The notes under the pieces: model-generated
Database searches by the model: none
Told to the model about the DNA's origin: nothing
Seen by the model: only the letters and a program-made list of their open reading frames with translations
Part shown: positions 11,468 through 22,579 of the stretch, piece by piece
Layout of the letters: each line of letters opens with the position of its first letter
Position numbering within the stretch: the first letter of the stretch is position 1
Translations under genes and position numbers: made by a program
From: Spinacia oleracea
Taxonomy: Eukaryota; Streptophyta; Magnoliopsida; Caryophyllales; Amaranthaceae
NCBI RefSeq assembly: GCF_020520425.1
Contig: NC_079488.1
Coordinates: 87,959,285 to 88,023,284 of the forward strand
DNA: 64,000 nt
Reading direction: 5' to 3'

Positions 11468-14400
11468 TCATTCTCCAATATGCTTGATTCCCATAGCTGC
11501 AGTGTGCGAGTTGTGCTTCGCCTGCGGCAGAGGTTTAGTCAATGGATCTGATATGTTGTCATCAGTTCCGATCTTGTTTATCTCGACTTCTTTTCTTTCA
11601 ACGAACTCTCGTAGAAGGTGAAATCTACGAAGTACATGCTTGACTCTCTGGTGGTGTCTAGGCTCCTTTGCCTGTGCAATAGCTCCGTTATTATCACAAT
11701 ACAGGGCTATTGGTCCTTTAATGGAGGGGACTACACCAAGTTCACCTATGAACTTCCTTAGCCATATAGCTTCCTTTGCTGCTTCATGTGCAGCAATGTA
11801 CTCCGCTTCAGTTGTAGAATCCGCAATGGTGCTTTGCTTAGCACTTTTCCAGCTTACTGCTCCTCCGTTGAGGCAGAAGACAAACCCATACTGTGATCTG
11901 AAATCATCTTTGTCGGTTTGGAAACTTGCGTCCGTATAGCCTTTAACAATTAATTCATCATCTCCACCATAGACCAGGAAGTCATCTTTGTGCCTTTTCA
12001 GGTACTTCAGAATATTCTTGGCAGCAGTCCAATGCGCCTCTCCTGGGTCTGACTGGTATCTGCTCGTAGCACTGAGTGCGTACGCAACATCCGGGCGTGT
12101 ACATATCATAGCATACATTATTGAACCAATCAATGATGCATATGGAATCCCATTCGTTCGTCTACGCTCATCAAGTGTTTTTGGGCACTGATTCTTGCTT
12201 AGAGTCATTCCATGAGACATGGGTAGGTAGCCTCGCTTGGAGTCCGCCATCTTGAACCTATCAAGCACTTTATTGATATAAGTGCTTTGACTAAGTCCAA
12301 TCATCCTTTTAGATCTCTCTCTGTAAATCTTGATGCCCAATATGTACTGTGCTTCTCCTAGATCTTTCATCGAAAAACATTTCCCAAGCCAAATCTTGAC
12401 AGAGTTCAACATAGGAATGTCATTTCCGATAAGTAATATGTCGTCGACATATAATACTAGGAAAGCAATTTTGCTCCCACTGACCTTCTTGTATACACAA
12501 GATTCGTCTGCGTTCTTGATGAAACCAAAGTCACTGACTGCTTCATCAAAACGTATATTCCAGCTCCTGGATGCCTGCTTCAATCCGTAGATTGACTTCT
12601 TTAGCTTGCATACCTTTTTAGCATTCTTTGGATCCTCAAAACCTTAAGGCTGTGTTATAAACACAGTTTCTGTTAAAACGCCGTTTAAGAAAGCAGTTTT
12701 GACATCCATCTGCCATATTTCGTAATCGTAATATGCAGCGATTGCTAACATTATCCGAATAGACTTTAGCATTGCAACTGGTGAAAAGGTTTCATCGTAA
12801 TCCACACCGTGGACTTGCCTGTAACCTTTTGCAACCAATCTAGCTTTGAAAACTTCAAGTTTCCCATCTTTGTCCTTTTTCAGTTTGAAAACCCATTTGC
12901 TTCCAATGGCTTGGTAGCCATCTGGCAAATCGACCAAATCCCATACTTGGTTTTCAGACATGGAGTCTAATTCAGATTGCATGGCTTCTTGCCATTGCTT
13001 GGAGCTAGGGCTCGTCATAGCTTGTTTGTAAGTCACAGGTTCATCACTTTCAAGTAATAGAACGTCATAGCTCTCGTTCGTCAAAATACCTAAGTACCTT
13101 TCCGGTTGAGATCTATATCTTTGCGATCTACGCGGGGTAACATTTCTAGTTTGACCATGATTCTCACCAGATTCTTCTAAAGATCTCTGAGTTTCATCCT
13201 GAATGTCATCTTGAGCATTCTCCAGAGTTTGTTGTTCGACTCGAATTTCTTCGAGGTCTACTTTTCTCCCACTTGTCATTTTGGAAATGTGATCTTTCTC
13301 CAAAAAGACACCATCTCGAGCAACAAATACCTTGTTCTCAGATGTATTGTAGAAGTAATACCCCTTTGTTTCCTTTGGATAGCCCACAAGGATACATTTG
13401 TCAGATTTTGGATGAAGTTTGTCTGAAATCAATTGTTTGACGTATACTTCACATCCCCAAATCTTCAGAAAAGACACATTTGGAGGCTTTCCAAACCATA
13501 ATTCATATGGAGTCTTTTCGACAGCTTTAGACGGAGCTCTATTTATAGTGAGTGCAGCTGTATTTAGTGCATGTCCCCAAAATTCTAATGGAAGTTTGGC
13601 CTGACCCATCATTGACCTGACCATGTCTAGCAAGGTTCTGTTCCTCCGTTCCGACACACCGTTCCATTGTGGTGTTCCAGGAGGAGTCAATTATGATAGA
13701 ATTCCACATTCTTTCAGATGGTCATCAAATTCATAGCTCAGATATTCACCGCCTCTATCAGACCGCAGTGCCTTAATCTTCTTGCCTAATTGATTCTCTA
13801 CTTCACTCTGAAATTCCTTGAATTTGTCAAAGGATTCAGACTTATGCTTCATTAGGTAGACATAACCATATCTACTGAAGTCATCAGTGAAAGTGATAAA
13901 GTAGCTGAAACCACCTCTAGCATTTGTACTCATTGGTCCACATACATCTGTATGGATTAAACCCAATAGTTCATTTGCTCTTTCTCCAACTTTAGAGAAA
14001 GGTTGCTTTGTCATTTTGCCAAGTAAACATGATTCGCATTTACCATAATCCTCTAAGTCAAATGGTTCTAGAATTCCTTCCTTTTGAAGTCTTTCTAAGC
14101 GTTTCAAGTTTATATGGCCTAATCGACAATGCCGCAGATAGGTGAGATCTGAATCATCCTTTTTGGCCCTTTTGGTATTTATGTTATATACTTGTTTGTC
14201 GTGATCTAATAAATAAAGTCCATTGACTAATCTAGCAGATCCATAAAACATCTCTTTAAAATAAAACGAACAACTATTGTCTTTTATTAAAAAGGAAAAT
14301 CCCTTAGCATCTAAGCAAGAAACTGAAATGATGTTTTTAGTAAGACTTGGAACATGGAAACATTCTTCTAGTTCCAAAACTAGCCCGGAGGGCAACGACA

Positions 14401-15427
14401 AATAGTAAGTTCCTACAGCTAATGCAGCAATCCGTGCTCCATTTCCCACTCGTAGGTCGACTTCACCCTTGCTTAACTTTCTACTTCTTCTTAGTCCCTG
14501 TGGATTGGAACATAAGTGTGAGCCACAACCTGTATCTAATACCCAAGAAGTTGAATTAGCAAGTATACAGTCTATAACGAAAATACCTGAAGATGGAACG
14601 ACTGTTCCGTTCTTCTGATCTTCCTTTAGCTTCAAGCAATCTCTCTTCCAATGCCCCTTCTTCTTGCAGTAGAAGCATTCGGATTCAGAAGTGGGTTGAC
14701 TGACCTTCCTCTTTACAGATTTGGCGCCAGTTTGCTTAGTTGGGCTGGCCTTGTTGCCACCTTTCTTAGCATTCCTCTTCTTTCCATATTTCTTGAACTT
14801 TCCCCCACGCACCATAAGCACATCCTGCTTATCACTTTTGAGCGTCTTTTCAGCGGTCTTCAGCATACCGTGAAGCTCAGTGAGCGTTTTGTCCAGACTA
14901 TTCATACTGTAGTTCAGTTTGAACTGATCATACCCGCAATGAAGAGAATGGAGGATGGTGTCTATAGCCATTTCCTGAGAAAATTGCTGATCCAGCCGAC
15001 TCATATTCTCAATGAGTCCAATCATTTTGAGAACATGTGGACTTACGGGCTCGCCTTTCTTAAGCTTGGTCTCAAGAATTTGCCTATGAGTCTCGAATCT
15101 TTCGACTCGAGCCAGATCTTGGAACATGTTCTTCAACTCACTGATGATTGTGAAAGCATCTGAGTTGATGAACGTTTTCTGCAGATCCGCACTCATGGTG
15201 GCGAGCATTAGACATTTCACATCCTTGTTGGCATCAATCCAACGATTGAGGGCTGCCTGAGTGACCCCGTCGCCTGCGGCTTCGGGCATCGCCTCTTGTA
15301 GGACATACTCCTTTTCTTCTTGCATAAGAACTATTTGCAAGTTCCTTTGCCAGTCAAGGAAGTTCTTCCCGTTCAACTTCTCCTTTTCGAGAATTGATCG
15401 AATGTTGAATGAATTGTTGTTTGCCAT
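11468..15427 (-). pseudogene. Copia-B gag-pol polyprotein with two nonsense codons
   Basis: ATG at 15427 (MANNNSFNIR) opens a 1320-codon frame. Seen in order: a UBN2-like gag; a CCHC knuckle (residues 251-264, CFYCKKKGHWKRDC); protease WVLDTGCGSH (DTG at 298-300); an integrase zinc finger; and an integrase core (HTDVCGP, SDRGGEY, WNGVSERRN). Reverse transcriptase with LYVDDILL and an RNase H like that of Copia-A follow. Two in-frame stops break it: TAA at 13691-13693 (codon 579, apparently from CAA) inside integrase, and TAA at 12644-12646 (codon 928, apparently from GAA) inside reverse transcriptase. The end codon is also early (TGG to TGA). No frameshift is seen, so decay is slight. The copy cannot make full Pol but could still make Gag and protease. 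The copia clade was not assigned. Confidence 0.93.
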
Positions 15428-18233
15428 ATTTAAAACTACAATTGAAAAGAATAAACAAATAAATAACCATTCACAGTTTCTCTTAATAAACTTAAATTCT
15501 AGCATACATGCATAATTCAATGTTTATTAAGCATTTTATTCAAGTTATGTGTTCCGGCAGGTGTGAATAAAATGATTCCAAGATCCTAAAATCATTGAAG
15601 AACTAAGCACAGTTTGTCGACTTAATCCTAAAACATCTTAGGTAAGCAAAAACCTTTTGCTAATAGTCTAGAAACTATTCTTGGTTGATAGGTACGTCTA
15701 AGAACTTATTAGGTAAACCTATCGATTTTGCCACGACATAAAAGGACTCCTTACTTATATCGTTGAGTTTCACCAAAACTAACATGTACTCACAATTATT
15801 TGTGTACCTTGCCCCTTTAGGACCAATAAGTAACACCTCGCTGAGCGAAAACTATTACTAGATTGATGTAAAGGATATCCAAGCAAGTGTATATTTTGGC
15901 ATGGCACCTTTTAACTCAATTTTTAAGTTTGGAACTTAAGGCTCTTACTATGTTGGTTAGATTTTAAGTGAACTAAAATCCTTAATCATGCAACATAATC
16001 AAGCTTTTGATCTCATGCATTTTAAGACATATTTAAAAGCAATAAATAACTTAAAACATGCATAAGATAAATGTGATCTAGTATGGCCCGACTTCATCTT
16101 GAAGCTTTAACTTCAAAGTCCGTCTTGAAAATCTCCGTGGGAGGCACCATTTTCTTCAAATAGGATAAGCTATAATTAAAGCTAATTACAACTATTTGAT
16201 GGTACGCAGACCATATTTGAATTGAAAAACAACTTTGGTACTTTAGACCAATTACATTCAAATTAATGGTACGCAGACCATATTTTCTATCCTATTTGGG
16301 CCATACTAGTCATTTCATAACCTGCAAAACAGTACATATACAATATATACCATTCACCCATTCATTATCATGAATGGCCCACATAGCTGGTTAGTAAAAC
16401 ACATTATGCATCACGTAAACATTTGCAGCAATTAATCAAGGGCACCAATAATCTACCAATTATTCAGTCCTTATTAATTCTAATCAAGTTGTTTTAACCT
16501 TAAGGATTTGTAGACCTAATCAAGAGTTTATGACTAAAAGGGCTCCCACTTAAACCAATAAATTCATATGCTTTACTAATTTTAAACATAAAAATGTATT
16601 TCTAGTCTAACCGGAAACATACAAATTTAATTAAAATTTAAAGCTCATATAAATTTATAATTGAATCCAAAAAGTTTAATTTAATTTCAGTCGTATTTAA
16701 ATTAATTCATGATTTTAATTTTAGTAAAATAATTAGAATAAATAAAATTTATTATAATTACAATATTCAAAATTAAAATCCAAGAAAATAATTTAAATTA
16801 TTAATTTTAAAATTAATTAAAATTAGGTAAACTGAAAATTTCAAATTAAAATTTCAAAACGATCCAATCGCAACGCAACAACCCCACGCAACGCACGCCC
16901 ATGGGCCACACGCACACAGCCATCGCTGGCCATGTGCGCGAAGCCCATGCGCTGCGTCGCATCGCTGCTGCTGCTCTCCTTCGCAAGGCATCACGCGAGC
17001 TGGTGCTCGCTGCGCGCGCCAGCACTCGATGCACGCGAGCCATCGCTCGCTCGCCAGCGCTCGCTTCATGCGAGCCAGCGCTCGCTGCGCGCGCTCGCCA
17101 GCGCTCGCTTTATGCGGACAATTGCTCGCTGCGCGCGCTTGCCAGCGCTCGATCCTGCGAGCCATCGCTCGCTGCGCGAGGCATCGACGCTGGGCGTAGC
17201 ACTCGTGGCACGCGAGCTTGCGCTCGCTGCGCGCGAGGCTCCGCACGCTTGCGCGCGGCAGTGCGCGCTGTGGCGCAGCTCGCTTGCTGCCCACACGCGA
17301 CTGCTGTGCCTTGCTTTCGCCCTCGCCCATTCGTCCATTGCTCACAGCCCACGACACAAGGCAGGGCTGCTGCCTTGTGCTCGTGCACCATGGCCTTGCT
17401 CATTGCATTCGTGCCGCATGGGCGACGAGCTCCCTTACTCGTTGTCACATGCCCGCACTATACAACACCCCTTAAGGGTAACACGTAGCGTCCATTGCTT
17501 TGTGCGTGCAAGTTATATGAGCGAATCGCATAAAATTTAAAAAATTTATATTTAAAATTAATGACAAATTAATAAATAATATTAATTTCATAATTTTAGG
17601 GCGAAAAATCAAAAATTTATTATTCAATTGATTTCCGATTAACATGGATTCAAGTCTAGGTCATAAAAATTTAAAATTTAACATAAATTTACAATTTTTA
17701 TGGTGGTTTTTAATCATAGGTATCTAATTAAATTATAATTAATTATGAAAATCAAATTAATTCTAAATTATTCTAATTTTCAACAAATTAATCATAATTA
17801 CAAATTAGATTGCATAATTAACAAGGCTAGGCATTCAAACTTGTTAAACATATACAGTAGGTCAATCAAAAATTCAAGATTTATCAACAAGAATCGCAAA
17901 TATTTAATTTAACATCTTAAATTTACGAAATTTTGCATTCGAAAAACTAAAACCTCCGAAAAGTCATAGTTAGGCTTCGAATTTGAGAATTCTGGGTTCG
18001 GCAGAAAAATATTTTTTTTTCAAAATTTTAGAATTCCTTTTACATGCGGAATTGACACAAAAATCACTCGATTTGGATGAGTAACGAAGAAACTGCCGAA
18101 AAATTGCGTACGTATAATTAAATAAACGCAATTTGCAATTAATTAACAATTACGAAAATTAATCACCCCTTTTAATTCTTGCAAATTTGTAATATTTAAC
18201 CATGTTCATGCAATTTTAGATTATGAAAATAAT
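15428..18233 (-). other. Copia-B 5' leader (2.8 kb), largely non-coding
   Basis: This lies between the primer site and gag. It contains AT-rich sequence on both sides of a CpG-rich block (16857-17488). The portion 15530-18250 is closely conserved with 54370-57086 of Copia-C, although Copia-C has lost pol. No credible sense gene is seen. Confidence 0.7.
16857..17488 (-). repeat. CpG-rich, (GCGCTCGC)-type repeat block in copia leader
   Basis: About 0.6 kb is built from irregular repeats such as GCGCTCGCT, GCGCGCCAGCGCTCG and CACGCGAGCCATCGCTCG. It sits in flanks that are almost pure A/T. Long ORFs appear in several frames on both strands, as expected from a low stop frequency. The same block is at 55690-56340 in Copia-C. 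Confidence 0.85.
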
Positions 18234-18251
18234 AAGAGGCTCGTGATACCA
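18234..18251 (-). promoter_or_regulatory. Primer binding site of Copia-B
   Basis: On the - strand the sequence after the LTR end and one spacer base is TGGTATCACGAGCC. It resembles the initiator tRNA-Met site TGGTATCAGAGC with one extra C. The same variant is at 57070-57085 in Copia-C, so it is a family trait. Confidence 0.6.
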
Positions 18252-18252
18252 C

Positions 18253-19645
18253 TGTTAGGTTATGATACATATGACAATTCATAAATCATGCGGAAAAACC
18301 ATAAAGCCAGGAAAACATATTATTTACACATAATCATTTAGCATAGTTTAGATGCATACTCTTTGTTGCGTGCCCTCCCTAGCTGCGCCCGAACCGAACA
18401 AGAACAAGTCTTTAGGACTCCAAGTGTCGTCCCTTCGTAGATAGTCCATAGCACGTCCGGATCCGCCTTAAGATTGACCAACTTGAATCGCCCTTAAGAT
18501 ACTTAGAATTTTCGGCACTTTATAGGCAATTGTATGACTGAATTTTGCTCTCAAAAACTCACTTTGAATACTTGAATGCTCGATGTAAATATGTGGCCCT
18601 AGGCACCTATTTATAGAGTTATGGAAAAGGATTTGGAATCCTATTAGGATACTAATTTATTTAATTATAATCCTACTAGGACTCTAATTAAATAAACTAA
18701 ATCTTTTAGGATTAGATTTAATCATATGACAAATCCCGGTAGCTTTAGGATTCGAGTAGCACAAAAACACACACGCACGCACAGCAGCCCACGAGGGGCG
18801 CCATGCGCGCGCGCGCAGCCTGCGAGCTCGCAGCCCACTGCCGCAAGCCCACACGCTGCCGTAGCCTTGGCGCGCGCTGGGCCTGCCTTGCGGTGGGCCT
18901 GGCGCAGCTTTGGATGGTGCGTTTGTGGCGCGCTGGCTTGCTGGGCGATGGCCCGGCTTCGTGCTGGGCCTTCGTCTGGCAGGCCTCGTCCGATGCTAAT
19001 TCGTACGATACGCTTCCGATTAATTTCCCGATTCCGGAATTCATTTCCGATACGAACAATATTCAATATTTCCGATACCGGAATCAATTTCCGTTTCGAA
19101 CAAATATTTAATATTTCCGTTTCCGGAATTATTTTTCGATTTATAATATTTCCGATTCTGACAATATTTCCGTTTCCGGCAATATTTCCGATTCCGGCAA
19201 TATTTCCATTTCCGATAATATTTTCCGATACGTACCATGTTTCCGTTTCCGGCAACATCTACGACTTGGATAATATTTATATTTCCGATACGATCCATAT
19301 TTCCGTTTCCGGCAATATCATCGTTTCCGGAGTATTCATTTCTTGCCTGTGACGATCTCAGCTCCCACTGAAACCAAGATCCGTCGATTCCGAATATCCA
19401 TAGATGGAGTATTTAATGCCATTAAATACTTGATCCGTTTACGTACTATTTGTGTGACCCTACGGGTTCAGTCAAGAGTAAGCTGTGGATTAATATCATT
19501 AATTCCACTTGAACTGAAGCGGCCTCTAGCTAGGCATTCAGCTCACTTGATCTCACTGAATTATTAACTTGTTAATTAATACTGAACCGCATTTATTAGA
19601 CTTAACATTTAATGCATACTTGGACCAAGGGCATTATTTCCTTCA
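18253..19645 (-). repeat. Copia-B 5' LTR (1393 bp)
   Basis: Plus strand TGTTAGGTTATGATAC..ATTTCCTTCA. It carries a TATA box (18607-18619, - strand), a GC block (about 18780-18990) and the 18-bp repeat zone (about 19060-19335). To its right, non-copia sequence begins at 19646. Confidence 0.95.
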
Positions 19646-20287
19646 GAAGGAGGTGGTGCGTGCGGCAGTTCTGGGGAGCGACGGTGGTTGGGGTGGTTGT
19701 ATGGGGTGGGGTGGAGGTGGCAGTAGTGGTGGACGGTGGTTGCAGTGGTGTTTGCGGTGGTGGTTCGAAGTTACAGAAACAAGGGGAAGTGAGGTTTGTT
19801 TGATGTTCAATTCTGATTTTTGGCTTGAGAAATTTGGGTTTCTGGTGGTTGGGTTTGTAAAGGAAGAAAAGGAAGAGTTCAATTTGAACTTTGCAAGTGA
19901 ATGTAGATGAGATTCAGGGAAAAGAAGAAGGAAGGAAGAACTCATCTTCTTCTTCCTCTGGTTCACGTGGAGAGCAGGAAAAAAACAAGTGAAAGTGAAA
20001 TTTTGTTCTTAAGGGCATTTTGGTCATTTCACAAGATTAGGCCAAATTCTGAGATTTGTTGCTATTTTTGGAAGCTACTAAAAATAGAAACGTTTAGTTA
20101 AAATAATTCTTAAAAATATCGTTAACGAAAAATAAATAAATTTTCGTTTATAAATTTATCGTTTAAAATAAATCGTAAAAACGATTAAAATAACGAAATT
20201 CGATTATTCATAATTATTTAAAACGAAATCAAGTTAATAAATATTTTTGATTTTATTAAATCGAGTTTAAAATTTTGGGGTATTACA
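19646..20287 (-). repeat. Probable Ty3/Gypsy chromovirus-type LTR fragment
   Basis: On the - strand it starts TGTAATACCCCAAAATTTT at 20287, the typical start of Tekay/Del-type chromovirus LTRs. It continues with an AT-rich stretch, CCAAAATGCCCTT and a CT-rich segment, and stops where Copia-B begins. The rest would be on the far side of Copia-B, left of the window. The call rests on LTR-start style only. Confidence 0.5.
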
Positions 20288-20928
<641 letters not shown>

Positions 20929-21170
20929 TGGATTAAGTCTCTACTCTTTGAGAAGTGTTGATATCATGTTAATCCGGGGCAATACAAAAGGAGAATATGA
21001 TCACATATAAACCTGATAGGGTTCCATCTCATAACCAACTGGCGATAAGTGGAGTAACCCACCAATCTTATATATCAATCAACCGCTTCTTCTTTTTTCA
21101 TGTGGGATAATTTATCCCAACTTACATGTGGATTGGTACGTACTCTCAATAGAAATTTAACATAACAAAA

Positions 21171-21580
21171 GCTTTTGTGTAAGACCGTCTAACAGTTAGA
21201 CCATTTTTTTGGTACTAACTAAACTAGTGTAAAACATAAATAAAAGTAACAAAATCATAACTAATTGAATAACAAAATAGTTAAGGTGTAAAGACAAATA
21301 GTAAAGTTTTTGAGTCGAATAGTTATTATTTTTGAACAAACTGTATTAACTAAAACTCATAAAATATTAACTAATTGATCTCATTGCTTAACTAATCAGC
21401 TTCATTGTTTAACTAATTAGTTCAGTGCTTAGCTAATTAGTTCGATTGCATAACTAATTGGTTTGTTGCTTAACTAATTGAATTTCAGATTTAACTAATT
21501 GGTTTCAGTGGTTAACTAATTAGTTCAAGTGCATAAAAGTGGTCTAACCGTTAGACCAATCTGTCCTAAAAAATTTGTAT
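21171..21580. repeat. MITE-like repeat with GTCTAAC.GTTAGAC ends and internal tandem units
   Basis: The left end has GTGTAAGACCGTCTAACAGT, containing GTCTAACAGTTAGAC. The right end has the matching GGTCTAACCGTTAGACC (21541-21557). Between them about seven degenerate copies of a 27-bp unit with TTAACTAATT run from 21365 to 21530. No transposase is present and the target duplication is unclear. Confidence 0.5.
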
Positions 21581-22579
21581 TAACCTAATTATATCGGAAT
21601 TCTAAATACACTATAATTCCTACTACGTAATAGATACCAATATATATTGCTAAGCTAGAATTTCTTTTGTTTCAATGAAAAACCTCTTGTATGAGTAAAA
21701 TGTCATCTAGAATTAACTGAATCTTAAGATACTTGAATCAGTGATCACTGTTGGAAATAATTAATAATGCATTTAGGGGATTTTTTAGAGTTGGATCCGA
21801 TTGGATTATAATGGTGGTGGACTGGTAGGACTTAAAGCCACTTTGTTCTGTATTTATTATTCTTGTGAAATATACATATACTCTGCTAATTTTATTTTAT
21901 TTCTTGATCATAAAGAACATACAAATTGACGACAAAGACCCCAAATACAAATCCTTAAATCTCTATTCGACACCAAACATTTTTTGAGCAATTCCAACAT
22001 TTGTGTTTGGGGTGTAGGATTTAAAGGTGTTGTGTTAAACCATAAGGATATTCGTTCTAAACACCCGCACCGATACGGTATCGAAAATCGCTTCTAAAAC
22101 AACGATCTCCATACCACAACGGAATGTTATTCTTATGTGATCTAAAAACAAGCTAAGTAATATAATGAGATTTGATTTGACTGATACTACGTATAAAACA
22201 ACGTACACATGCATTAACTAGTGACAATTCTTGTCTTTTTGGCCAATATAAAATATAAAACAACCTTGTCTTTTTTGTTTCATCTCAGCCTTTTCCTTGG
22301 TTTGTGTATTGCACTTGTTGCCGGTAAAAAGGAATGGAAGAAGTATGAAACATACTACGTAATTATTTATAACAATATTTTTCACCTCAATTGGAAAAGT
22401 AGACGTACATGCATTAACTAGTGAAAATTGTTTTGATATTAGCTATCAAACTCTTAACTCTTTGAGGTCTTGGGTTAGAAAGTAGAAACACATCTAACTG
22501 CATTCTCATCTACCATAAATTAAGTGTGAAAATTAAATTATAATGTAGTACTACGTACTACGTAAATCTTAAAACTAAA
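21581..22579. other. Intergenic, downstream of the NAC gene
   Basis: AT-rich sequence without coding signal. The part near 22440-22579 lies just beyond the NAC stop and probably includes its 3' untranslated region; no clear polyadenylation signal was chosen. Confidence 0.4.

Larger units (their letters stand above)
9764..19645 (-). mobile_element. Copia-B: Ty1/copia LTR retrotransposon, 3' LTR cut by Athila-1
   Basis: On the - strand the order is 5' LTR (19645-18253), primer site, 2.8-kb leader, gag-pol (15427-11468), 3' untranslated region, polypurine tract with hairpin, and the first 833 bp of the 3' LTR (10596-9764). The missing ~0.56 kb of the 3' LTR should lie left of the window, beyond Athila-1. 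The internal part is 7656 bp. Confidence 0.93.

Noticed and set aside
16854..17540. Several long ORFs on both strands, Ala/Arg-rich
   Set aside because: They arise from a CpG-rich repeat block with few stop codons, sit in a retrotransposon leader, and overlap in many frames.
19569..19910. 113-codon Gly-rich ORF
   Set aside because: It crosses the Copia-B LTR end into flanking sequence; no protein family is visible.
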